NCBI GenBank assembly: GCA_009767595.1
Contig: VSDK01011740.1
Span: 33,946 to 97,945, forward strand
From: Symbiodinium kawagutii
Lineage: Eukaryota > Sar > Dinophyceae > Suessiales > Symbiodiniaceae
DNA: 64,000 nt
Reading direction: 5' to 3'
Position 1 is the first letter of the stretch; each line of letters begins with the position of its first letter. This document shows, one piece after another, positions 35,723-47,453 of the stretch. The position numbers and the translations under genes were made by a program. Below the pieces are notes generated by a model, which was given only the letters and a program-made list of their open reading frames with translations, had not been told where the DNA came from and ran no database searches.

Positions 35723-36781
35723 AGGCAGGAGAGGAGAGGCTGCGTGGAGATGTGACCAGTTCCTTGGACCGACCTCCTCGTGAAGTGGTTTCAACAGGTT
35801 TGGATCCACCTTTCTAAGCAGGAAAAGTCCAGCAAATTTGATCGAAAAGACCTCTGCCAAATTCATTGTTGCAGCAGCATTGTGGTTTGGCCGGCGTCAT
35901 TTCTCCAGTGGTGCCGTCGTTCTCGTAACAGGAAAGCAGTGCAAAACAGTACAATCATCTGAAATTTCTTCGCTCAAAGCTGAATTGCTGGGAGAGTTCT
36001 GTTCTAATTCTAGCAGAGGTGGGCACATAATCAAATCCAGCGCCAAGGTTTGAGATGCCGACCTCCGCCTACATGGTGCGACTCGACCTGGTCTTGGGGG
36101 ATGGGTCACGGTTGTTTTCGTCCAAGAGCTTAGATGCAGTGTTCCCCAGGAAAAGATGCTTGAATTGGTATCAAAATGTTTCAATCACTCTTACAAGTAT
36201 GTCGGTCAACTACCCGAGCAACATTGTGATCATCGGATTGTTAAGTGGGTATTGTTGTTCCAGGTTGTCCTTTCTTGTTCTTTTTGTTGTTGGTGCTGCT
36301 GCTGGTCGTTCGTTTTTTTGATTGTCACGTGGTGGTGCTGGTGGTGGTGATGGTGGTCGCGGTGGTGTTGTTGGTGGTGGTGGTGTGCTGCCAGTGATAT
36401 TTTAACAGTTTTTGGGAGGCCAACTTTGCGCAATAAATGCAGTTTGAACAATCGACATGAATTCCGATGGGTCCTAAACTGTCTCAAAAATGGTTGTCCC
36501 ACGGATTCAGCTCAACAGTGGACAGTTTTTCATTTGATGGTTCAAACCAGGGGGGATACTGGTGTAACATGGTTCCACTTTACCACCAACCGAGCGATTC
36601 CTTGCCACTGACGGGGTAGCTCTGCCACCAACCGAGGCAACAACAGAAATGGAACCACCGTGCCCTGCGAAGATTTGCTGCAGTGCTGTTTCGACGTCAG
36701 CTATGGGGGGGTTAGCCCCTGAGGTAGTGATGGCATTCCACGCGAACATCGCTACGCGATTTCTGCCATGCCGAAGCTGCC
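35723..36781. other. Intergenic, GGT-rich in part
   Basis: Contains a GGT/GTT-rich simple repeat at about 36320-36390. No exon called. Confidence 0.5.
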
Positions 36782-36937
36782 ATGGATTTCTCCCAACATC
36801 GGGAGCTCATCCAATGGAGGGCCCGGCACCACGGGGCGGGAGCCTCTGGTCCAAAAAAGATCAAAAAAGTGCGAACGCGGCAACTGCTCAAAGCGGGGGC
36901 TCCTTATGTCAAGCTACCTATGTCAAGCTTTGCCAAT
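36782..36937 (+). CDS. Candidate first exon, basic N-terminus
   Basis: ATG at 36782 in a GCCATGG context. Reads MDFSQHRELIQWRARHHGAG, then PKKIKKVRTRQLLKAGAP, to a GT at 36938. The Lys/Arg-rich stretch could be a nuclear signal. It may belong to the RCC1-like gene continuing at 37503, but the phases do not obviously join. Confidence 0.45.
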
Positions 36938-37054
36938 GTCATGTGTTTTAAGGATGTTTCTTCGTGCTTGCTTGATACATGGGGAGCAGCCATGGTTTGA
37001 TCTTGGAGCAGCCATGGGTCAAAATTTGAGGTATGCAAATGGGAGAGAAATGGG

Positions 37055-37171
37055 GCTGGGTCATAACCAACCATCCAACAACGGGGGAGGTGAACATGTC
37101 AACAAAGACGAGTGACTAGTTGAGTCATTTGGGAGGTTTTTGCCAGGGGTGCAAGGTATTGACCCACAGCG
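37055..37171. mobile_element. Family C repeat
   Basis: Starts GGCTGGGTCATAACCAACC and ends GGTATTGACCCACAGC, inverted GGGTCA/TGACCC termini like the other three copies. Confidence 0.6.
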
Positions 37172-37502
37172 AAGTAGTAGTGACTCCCGCCCATCTTTGA
37201 TAGGAAGGCAACAGCTACTGGTAAAATTGTTTGGCTAGTGGTCTGAATGTGAACTATCGACATCTTCACCATGATGCCCTTTCCGTTGTAACTGCCACTT
37301 TGATTGCTATGCTGCTGTGGCAGTTATAATAACGGACGTTTTTTGCTGTGTAACTGTGGCACTTGTTTACAGGTACCATTCCACCAATTGAGTGTGTCAT
37401 GTGATGCCTTTGTTATACCAGCACTTAATGCCAGCATACGTCTGTGCTACCCAAGCACCTCGTGCGTTCGCACCTGTTCCCTGGTTAGCCTGCCACTGTC
37501 AG

Positions 37503-37601
37503 GCTGCCGTGTTGGAGTCGCCCAAGGATCATTTGCCGTGCTTTTGGAGCAAGGAACTGTGGCAGCCTGGGGCAGATATGGGCAGGCATGGGGCAGCCCA
37601 G
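37503..37601 (+). CDS. 99-bp exon encoding one RCC1-like repeat
   Basis: Acceptor CACTGTCAG and donor GTAAAG at 37602, phase 1 on both sides, so the exon is a symmetric module of 33 codons. Reads VGVAQGSFAVLLEQGTVAAW and GRYGQAW, matching the blade core of RCC1-like beta-propellers (small-residue-rich strand, then G-x-V-x-x-WG). Neighbouring blades are not found, so the gene is partial or diverged. Confidence 0.6.
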
Positions 37602-37650
37602 GTAAAGGGGCGAAGGTGTGCCTCAAGTAAGCATAGAACACAATAGAACA

Positions 37651-37701
37651 CAGACACACACACACACACACACATGCAGATAGATAGATAAATAGATGGA
37701 G

Positions 37702-37736
<35 letters not shown>

Positions 37737-37767
37737 CAGATAGACAGATAGATAGATAGATAGATGA
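37651..37767. repeat. CA and GATA microsatellites
   Basis: A CA run at about 37651-37675, followed by GATA units with GACA variants to about 37767. Confidence 0.95.
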
Positions 37768-38205
37768 TAGGAAGGTTGATAGATTGAGACAAGAATCAAA
37801 GTATACACTCCACGCCTGGTTAGTGGTTTCAGGATGTTTTTGATTTTCAACCTTCCCATATGGGATGACGGTTTCAAATTTTTGGATGTAAAGCCACTGG
37901 CCAGATATACGAAGCATGTTTTGTGCATGTTGGTCAACGCTGCCAACCTTCCAGGAATGTGTAGAAATCATTAGAGATCCAAACTTCCCAATTTGTGCTG
38001 AGCACCCAAGACATGGGTGCCCACAACATTGGTTCCGAAATACTAAAATACTCAACCATTGAGGGGTTACCAACTATTATTCCCAATACTGTTATATACC
38101 CATACTAGGTGCCCAAAATGGTCCCAAATATTGGGTTTGATATGTTTGATACTGGTTTCCCAAACAATTTGGTACAAAATCCGGAGGTATACATCAGGAT
38201 CCCAG

Positions 38206-38316
38206 GAACGGATGCGGCGAGGACGTCAGTGGCAATCCCTACAGCCCTGAGTTGGATGCGAACGAGATTCTGCCAGACGTCACCGTGGCACAACGGAGAT
38301 GCATGAAAAATCCCAG
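38206..38316 (+). CDS. Internal exon, function unknown
   Basis: Acceptor ATCCCAG and donor CCCAG, GTGCTGG. Reads NGCGEDVSGNPYSPELDANE, then ILPDVTVAQRRCMKNP. Acidic, protein-like and well bounded. The donor is immediately followed by CTGGTTGG, the family A left terminus. Confidence 0.55.
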
Positions 38317-39810
38317 GTGCTGGTTGGGGTCGGGAGTGTGGTGACTGAGGGTGGTGCTGTGTCATGCTGTTGTTCTCGGTGGTGGTGGTGGTGGTGTTGG
38401 TGGTGTTGGTGTTGTTGGTGCTGTTGGTGTTCTTGTTGGTGGTAGTGGTAAGATAGGGGCAAACAAATCATTATCATTTGTTCTCTTTGTTTGTCTATTT
38501 TCGTATGTTGTTAAGAAACACGGCCTACTGGATCCCGTTGTTTGACAAATGACATGAGTAAGATGATTAAGCCTAAACACATAATTATATATAAATGATG
38601 GAATTACTACAAGATGAAAACTTATTTTATGGAGGTGTATCCATGACACAGAAAGATGTTCCCTGTACAAGGTGCTATTTGTGGCGAACATCTATGATCT
38701 ACTTGTACCATATGAGTCATTTTTGATTCAGGGAGTGTCCCATGGATAGAAAATCCCACCATGTGGTTGGCATTTGTTTCATTTTGTTGGACCAGGTGGG
38801 CTAAGGGATGCGGAAGATCAATGCCCTAATTAGGCCATCGAGCTTTGGGGTTGGACCAATCCAAATTGCAGGATCACAACATAACTCTTCTTTGGTAAAC
38901 TAACCTGGAAGTGGAAAATTCCCCATTTATAGCTGGTTCGCCTTTGAAAGATGATGGGGTGGTCTGATTTTCTGGCTGCCCCGACTGACAGGAAAGGGCC
39001 AATCGCCGATCGGTCGCGGTCTCAGCCGGGGTCGTCTCAGCCAGGATTGTGACCCACCAGCAGTTGGGTCTGAATGAATGTCGGTCCCAAAGCCGTTGGG
39101 AGATCACCAATTTTGGAAATGTCTTTCATGGAGAAACCCAGATCAAGAAAGAATATCATAAGATATCATCAAACGATCATAAATCATGTAAGGATATGAC
39201 TTCGTCAACATTACAAGCTCAGCCGCAAAGCCAACCAGACTCTCAAAAGAGTGGGTAGGTTCTAACCGAAGCTGCACAGAAATGTGTGAGTTTGCTAGGG
39301 ATGTCAACAGAATGGGTGCACGGTGAAGCACTCCACTGCCATCTTTTTGCGATTTCCATCCTGGCAATCATTCCCCCAACGTGATGTAGTTGCAGATAAT
39401 AGTAGTGTTGGACGTTCTATGGAATTGGGCTCTTGAGAACCAACCACGCAAAATTTCAATTCGCATTGCGTTGCGGAAACGGGGTCGGGCACACTCCAGA
39501 TTTGACTCGCAACATCAGGTATGAGTTGCAAAACCAGGACTCTTACTGACATTTGAGACTTTTTTTGAGTGCACCGGCGAACAGGTTGCAAATTCCAAAT
39601 TCACATCAACGCTCCACATGTTCAGCTTCAATTGGGTGGATCTTTAGCCATTTTCAGCTTCAGTTGGGTGGATCTTCAGCACCTTGCCTTTGCGTCATCC
39701 GTTGTGACCCTGCCCTAGCGCGAGGATTCCAGAACGAACCTCTGCCTGAGGGACTTGAACACATCGCAAGGAGACGTGTGAACCTGAGCCCAACATGTCC
39801 TGCAATATTG

Positions 39811-39917
39811 CCATGGGTCAGTACTAACCAACCAATGATAAGGGGTTCGAACCAACAATCATAGGGAAACAATGGTTATCGATGGGGGAACCAGGTGTAC
39901 AAGGTTTTGAGCCACTG
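39811..39917. mobile_element. Family C repeat
   Basis: Starts CCATGGGTCAGTACTAACC and ends GGTTTTGAGCCACTG. The interior shares CATAGGGAAACAATGGTTA with the copy at 40441. Confidence 0.65.
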
Positions 39918-40440
39918 CAATATCCCGCGAACTGACGTTGATTTGGACTTCAGCGTTCCATGACTCTACAGTTGTGATTTTTTTGCAGTTGTCCGCCCAG
40001 CTGTCCCCCGCAGAGTTGCATTTTGGGTCTGTTTGCTGAGGCTTGTAGAGAAGCTTTATCCTTGGACTCTGGTGTCCGGTGCCTCAGGTGGAAGTTCACT
40101 GCTGTTGCCGATGGATCTGCAGATGTGTTGGCTCAACTAGGGAGAGGTCAGTTTGCTGTAGTTTTCCATAACTTCCTCATCGTGAAACAGAAAAGAAGAG
40201 CGGCCGGCATTAAAAAGCCATCTAAAGTTGTTCAATGGATAGATTGCTTTTGTAAATTTAGGCACGACGACCATGGCTTCAAAAGGCTTCAAAATGCTTC
40301 AAATTCACCAGAAATCCCTCAGACCTCAGCGCTCAGGTGGTGTTGGTTCAAGGCCCTCCAGGCGGGGAGTGGTGTTCCAATTTGTGGATGGTGGGTCAGC
40401 AGCAACCGTGGTCAATGATGGTGCTAATGAGGGTAGGAAG

Positions 40441-40553
40441 GCTATGGGTCAATAAATTAACCATCAATAATGGCAATACTGACCAACCAAACCATAGGGA
40501 AAACAATGGTTAATGAAGGGAGGCCCAGGGGTAGAGGGTTTTGACCCACAGCC
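40441..40553. mobile_element. Family C repeat
   Basis: Starts GCTATGGGTCAATAAATTAA and ends GGGTTTTGACCCACAGC. It has the best inverted GGGTCAA/TTGACCC ends of the family. Confidence 0.7.
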
Positions 40554-40997
40554 ACAATTGTAAATGGATGCTGAACAGCCAACAACCCATCATACAGGGA
40601 CACAAAAGTAAGTAAAAATGGTGGTTGATAATGTCATGGCAATCGGATAACTCATTGGTCTACTTGTCTCATTGAGTTTTGTTTCTTGCAACCCATCAAT
40701 CCCAATGTGTAATTTGTTTCTAGAAGCCGCCGCCACTTGGCAACACAAGTGCCATCGCTCACAAACCCGGGCGTTAATCTACAGAAGAACTAGTAACTAG
40801 TAATTAACAAGTGCTGGCTAAGATCATGGGTTTTCATGCTGGGGTAGTCGGTGTTCATGCGTGTTGTGAATTTGCACGTGCTTGTGCTGCCATTGAGTGA
40901 TCTCGTGAGGGCGGCCTTTCTTTTGAAAGCTGGTGTACATCCTTGGCATTTCGGGTCGCAAGTGTATCCACATATTTTATTTGTGCTTTCATTTGCA

Positions 40998-41142
40998 CAA
41001 GGTTGGCCCCCTTAGTTTGCTAACTTGGGTTTAAACTAGGGTAACTACCAGTTATGGTAGACATATATATATATATATATAACCGATATAACTAATGTTA
41101 AATGGCTTAGAAATTAACTTAGAACTAAGGGGGCCCACCTTG
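40998..41142. mobile_element. Family D MITE-like element, 145 bp, TSD CA
   Basis: TIRs starting CAAGGTTGGCCCCCTTAGTT and ending AACTAAGGGGGCCCACCTTG, flanked by CA on both sides. The core ACTAGGGTAACTACCAGTTA is shared, in opposite orientation, with the copy at 45602. It ends 66 bp before the Walker A exon. A TA repeat lies in the middle. Confidence 0.8.
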
Positions 41143-41208
41143 CAGCTGTCAGCTACTGTTTGCGATGCTGCATGCGTGGCTTCAATCGACGACCTCCGGC
41201 TGTTTCAG

Positions 41209-41291
41209 CTGCCCCAGGAACTGGAAAGACCAAGACGATCTCCTCGTTGATCCTTGCTTGTGCGGCCAACGGCAGCTGGGCCACCGGCAGA
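41209..41291 (+). CDS. Helicase exon: motif I (Walker A)
   Basis: Acceptor GCTGTTTCAG and donor GTATCA at 41292. Reads APGTGKTKTISSLILACAAN, then GSWATGR. The G-x-x-G-x-G-K-T ATP loop followed by TISSLI is typical of the UPF1-like branch, with the usual first Gly replaced by Ala. Phase 0 out, matching the next exon. Confidence 0.75.
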
Positions 41292-44200
41292 GTATCACCA
41301 CGGTGCACCCCCCATGGAAGAGGTGGAAGAGGGTAGCTACAGGGAGCTAAGGAGATGCAATCACTTGGTTACAAGATGGCGATGGTCAGAGAGAGAGAGA
41401 GACAGAGAATTAGTTTCTTCATGTCCCTCAGTTTGGTATTCATCCAAATTAGCTGTGTTAGACTAGAGGATACTACATAGAGGTATTAAGGGTCTCTTTT
41501 GTTCGTTTGCGAACGCAACTCCTGCAGCTTGTTGCCAAGCCTTTTGTTCAGCCACTCATCAGCAGAAGCATTTGAGGTGTGTGCAATGAACCTTAAGGGG
41601 TCAAGAGCACGTGCCAAGTATGGGCAAAACTGCTTCCAACTTCCCATTGCTTCCTCATGTCAAGCAGGATGGTCAAGCAGTTGGGTACGTAGAGTCATGT
41701 TTTCATGCTGCCTCAGCACTTCTGACCATGAGTTGTATTTGACACAGCAGGCCACAGAGATGATAACATCCCAGGTAACCAGCAGCAGGTCTTGGTTAGG
41801 GACCTGCGCAATCTAACTAACTGAAACATGTCGAGGGAATTCCCTGCGATTTCTGACGGCGGGAAAAAACACAGTTTTTTGTGCAATATTGGGGTGTGGC
41901 TCCAATTTTCTTTGCCAAATGGCATTGCTTCTGTTGGAGGCAGTTGTGTAGTTTATTCAAATCATCTCATTTGGTACAGATGTATTCCTTTTCATGGACC
42001 CGTTGGAATGCACAAAATCTATGCCCTCAACCGCTCGCTTCGCTGCGGTGACTGTGCAGCTGAGGTCAACGGGTGCTGACGTGTGGTCCCACGAACGTTG
42101 CGGCCATTGAGATTGCCCAAAGGACCTGGCAGATGGTGCCCTGGATGCGATGACTTCTGGGAGGATGCGGCCACTGGCTCAGGTTCGTAGCTTTCATTTC
42201 CGGGTCAAGAAGTCCCTAAGCAACTTTTGTTGCTGGCTGGTAATTGGGAGGAAGATACTACGGAGCCAGGGGTATCCTCATGGACCTTTACAGGGGGAGC
42301 CACTTGGAGCTATGAGGAATGCCCTAACCGAATGGTAGGCAAAATGGTGGTGCATCCAAGCAGCTGTTCAGGTGCAAAGTGGAGTCGGTGGGCAGGTTCA
42401 GTTTCGAAAGGCGCAGATTTGCATCGTCGCCAGTGAGGACTGCCCGACTGATATAGACGATTTTGTTGCTCCCAATGGGTTGCATAACTCACAGGTGGAA
42501 TTTCCATCTTTGTGGGATTGCCAGAAGGAAACCAGAGGATATTTTCAAGCTGTTTGCGCCCCTGGAAAGGGTCCGTAGAGGAATCTGGCAATTGGAAAGG
42601 GGTATTACGCGTAGGCCCGGATAGGTATATATGCAAACAATCACGTGCATGGAAATTTCCAGGAATCATCAAAAAGGTTGGGTGGTCAGTGCCAAGTATC
42701 ATCAAATTCTGCTGGTGAACATCCGCCTTTCAACAACACAGATTCTGCTTGTTCAATGTCATGAGGGGTGCGGTTGACATCTAGGGTCAGATGGATGATA
42801 TGACTGATCTACACAGCCGTGCTCCGGCCATGAGAGGATCGAGTTGGCATCCCGATGGATCATCCGCTGTCCGAACTGATGCTGGACCACCGGAAGAAGC
42901 GTGTGAAACGGGTGGCCAAGGCTGGTGAGTGGAGACATCAACCATGATATATGTGGAGAAGTTTGCACAGCTGAGTGTGGATACTCGGCCCCAGTCGTCA
43001 GGCACATGGTCCATCTATTGCTAGCAGTATGCTTGAAGTGCGTTTTGCCAAAAGATATACGGGCACATTGCTTGAGTAGCTGGATGCCAACAACGAAAAG
43101 CACAGCAAAGTCCAGCCAGCCTTCCTTTTTTGGAGGAAGATGGAATATTGGCGTTCAATTGTGGCATTCCTTGTTCCTTGCATTGTCCCGTTGCTCCTGG
43201 AGTTTTGATTGTTATTGGGCTTAGATTGGGCGCTTTTGACTGCAAGCCTCAATTGCTTGCAATACACAAATCTGACAGCACCCATTAGTCCCTGGCATTG
43301 CAAAACAATCAACATCAATCAACACCAAGTCAACACACCAATCATTATCAAATCAACATCAACCAACACAAAACCAATATCAACCAAATCAACACATCGC
43401 CCCACAAAAAATCCACCAAATCATGAAAGTCAGACTGTTTCCCCTGGCACCTTCGGCACCGGTCTCCCCTGCTCCAGGCGGGTCTCCGGGAGCTGGTGCC
43501 CATGCTGAGGGAGATCTTGGACAGCCCTCGCGCGCTGTTTCAAAGCTGGAGGAAGTGGGCCTTGACGGGGCAAGATGCCACTTGGACTGTGGCCATCCGT
43601 GGCCGTCAAGGGATCTAAGGGCAGCTAGGGCCGATGGTTTCAAGGTAGTTGATGTAGATGCTTTAGATCTTTTAGATGTTTTCGATGTTTTGGTTTGGAA
43701 AGATATCCGCATGCACATGGCCGCACATGGTGGTACATGCATTGCAGATATTTATTATTTGCATGTTTTTCATGCTCACATGGATGCTGTGAATGCTCCA
43801 CATGCCCGCACGTGTACACATGCATTCACATTTTGTGTACATGCCTGTGCTTGCAGATGTTCAGTCTAATTTTGTCTTTACATTTTTGCATTCATTCGCG
43901 CAAGTACGCGCATAACTGCATACACCTGAATGTGTACAGATGTATCTTGAAAGGTAAATGTACATGTCCACAGCAGAGGAACAATATTGTTTTTCTTTCA
44001 GTTCCTCTACTACTTCCCGCATCATTTTCCCCACAAAATCGTCAATTTGAGCAAGTCAGCATCAATCCACCAACATCAGCGTATTATCAAGGCAACATGG
44101 AACAACATAGCAAATAACAATCGCAAAATATGGTCATCATGTTTTAAATCTAAGATCAGCAAATACTATAAAATACTTGTACCTAACATCCATAACTTCA

Positions 44201-47200
44201 TCAAGATACCACAAATCCACAACTTCATCTTAAGACTTAAGATACCATAAATACCATAAATCACCACTAGATCCTCATCAAGGTGCCATATATCACCACC
44301 AGATCTAACTTACATATAAGGCCCTTTTCGGCGCCGAGGCCAACACCTGGACTTCGGATTCGGCCCGTGTGGCGCAGACCAAGTGCCAGCCTAAGCGCAG
44401 GGGGAGCCATGGATGCCTCCACTTGGGGCTGGAAGCAACCGCTAAGCAACCATGCCCGTAGAGCTAAGGAATCACAACTGTGTTTACTCTTTTTCTGAAA
44501 GGAACGCACATGTGTATACAGGTGTGAGGCACTGGCATGTGCGTGTGCGAATATACTCAGCTTTTTTGGGCACGATTTCTCGATATGTATTTGTGCTTCA
44601 TGCAGCCGTGGGTTGGCCTAATCAGCTGGTCAGTTTGGTATGATTGATTCCAACATATTCTACGCATCCTGGGCACAGGGCAGACCCCCTCCCTGGTCAC
44701 AACCAGGACGCTTGTCCTGGCTCCGAAGTGTGTCACGTTGAAGGGAAGAATTCAAACTGTCCAGAAAAGCGATTTGATTTTTTGACCTGTAGGCTTGAGG
44801 CGCGTACTTCTCGTACTTCTGTGTGTGCTTGCATGACTCGAAGCATTGTTCCCTTTTCCCTGATGTGCTACATGCACCCAACCCCAGCATCAACCAGTGA
44901 AACCCTTGCCCAGCCAAGAACTCTGAAGAGTCACCCGATGATCCTTGGGTGATCCGCTTCTCAGGAGACCGACCCGAGAAGTGCTTCAGAGAATGTACTT
45001 GAGGCGCGTGTTGCTGACGTGCTCGGAGGCTCATGATGGTGCATGAGGCTTCGTGTTTTGATACCTTTCGTGGCGGAAGTATGTCGGGTCATGTTGAGTG
45101 CGTTTGAGCGCATTGTTATTAGATGTTCCGACTTTTCTATGCCGCACTATAGGATTGAAAGCACTATATAATTAGGAACAGTTGCTTTGCGTTAACAGGT
45201 TGAATGGGTTTACCATCTTGGGTTGAGCCACTGGGATGTGAAGCTTACGTGACCGGAAAATTATGATGATTTGTACGCGATTGAATCACCCGGGCCAAAA
45301 TGCATATTATTGTTTTAAAAAATGTGTATGTTTTTGCTTGTGCTTCCAAAATCAAAGGCGTTCCTCAAGTGTGTATAAGTGGTTGAGCATTTGCTTTCAA
45401 AGCTCGAGCCCGGGCCATGATTGGCCTTAGATGTTCAGCTTCAAGTCAACTGATCAATCTCCAGCAATGCAGGGTGCAGATAAATGGCAACGCTAATCTA
45501 TTGGCATACCAGGTGCTTGTGGATATATTCAACTTAACACACCCCAAAAAAAATTGGTGTCCATCAATTGTTGTAAAGAACTCACGGGTTCATCAATCAT
45601 ACAAGGTGGGCCCCCAACCACTTTTAAGTTGGGTTATAATCCCTATAACTGGTAGTTAACCCTAGTTAGGTAAGTTATAAACCAACTAACCTAAGTGGTT
45701 GGGGGTCCACTTTGTACCAGCTTCTCCGTCCCCAGGTTCCCTGACAAACTGCGGCCATTGGAAATTTCCGCTGCTCAGGGGCGAAACCTTTCGCGCGCCC
45801 GCGAAAGACTCGGTGCCACACGACACGGATGAGGCGCGAGAAAGTTGGGATTTGACCAACACAAATGGGTGATGTTTTACCATGAAATGTAGCCGTTGAG
45901 GGCTGGATCTACCATATTTGGGGCGATACCGGGATGATCATTGGTAGATATCACCACAGTTAATGGTTACGTTATGCATGGTGATATTTTACTGTAGCTG
46001 GGTGATGAAAATTTGTGACATCTATGACTATATGTGAACATCACCACAATGGGTGTATTGAGAGTGGGCTGGATCTACCATCGTTGCATGTCGATGGGGC
46101 GCATGTCGATGGGGCATGTGTCAGTACGTACGTTACATGCATTTGTTCGAGCACATGTTCGGACATCTACGCGCACAAGCATATGCATAGACAGATGCAT
46201 AGGGATGCACTACCAGTGATATAGTAGCAACACATAGAAAGAATATGACACCAGTGAGACAAACATACGCACAGACAGATGCATAGGCATGCGCTACAAG
46301 TGATATAGTAGCAACACATGGAAGGAACATTTCACCATTGAGATTTGTAGGAACATGAATTGTGTATATTGAACTGGTGGTCCTTGTGTCCTTTCAGCGA
46401 TGCATGGACATGTGCTGACCAGCCATGTCGTGTCAGGCGTTTCGAACCTTCCTCTCAACGCAAGCCTTCGAGGTGGGCGATGTACAGCACAGCTGATGGG
46501 TGGTTAGTGACCATCGACATGGTCATCCAACCGGTTTCCGAAGGGACATTAGGGGAACCACTGGGAACCACTGGGTGCTGCATCCTTTGAACTAAAATCA
46601 ATGACCTTCAGGGTAAAGATGGACCATGTTGACCATGTTGATGTGAAGAATCCACATTCAACAGGCCCATGGCAAAATCAGTGACAGGAGAACGTGAACG
46701 TGTGAATAGAGATGTAGTGAGCACCATTTAATCGGCAGGATGGATTTTGGGCGGTGAATAAGCTTGGAGATATGTTCTAGGGTCGTCGTCAGGGGCTGTG
46801 CAAATTGGATGCCGGATCACGGCTTATGATGAGGCTTTCTTGAGCAGGCAACCGAACAGTTCTGCGGGTCACTCATTTTGAGGCCTTCCCATGTTCTTGA
46901 AACATACATAATATATCAAACTTTCATGTTTCTTAGATATTCAAGAGTAATATAGGGCAAAAAGATGAGAAAGAACCATTTTAATTCGAGACACACCCAC
47001 ATATGGATGTATGTTTCTTGGATATATGGAGATCAAGTATTTCAGACATACGCAACTACTATGCATGAATTTGTGGTTCTTAGTTCCCTGGCGGTTGCCA
47101 TGTTCCAGCAGCTTGAAATGCCATGCCCCACCACCAGGCCATTGAGGAGATCTTGCTTTGGCAGCAGGACGCTGGGGCGCAGGCTGGTGGATCAAACCAT

Positions 47201-47417
47201 GATACTGGCTGGTGGTATTTGTTGATAAGCACTTAGAAGATAAGATAAGCAAAGATAAGCAAAGTAGATGAACTGGCCCACCGCCATGTTTCTACTATAT
47301 TCATGTATATTTATGTATTTATGCCCTTTTTAGACTATATGCATATATATAAATATATAATATATACAATATTTATATATTTATATATCTATATTATTTA
47401 TATATATATAATTTATA

Positions 47418-47453
<36 letters not shown>

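Larger units (their letters stand above)
38317..40997. other. Intronic/intergenic, repeat-bearing
   Basis: GGT/TTG simple repeat at about 38380-38450, and two family C copies. No exon with full support was found here. Confidence 0.5.

Noticed and set aside
45331-45420. Possible tRNA
   Set aside because: TAAGTGGTTGAGC resembles a D-arm, but the acceptor stem and T-arm do not pair.
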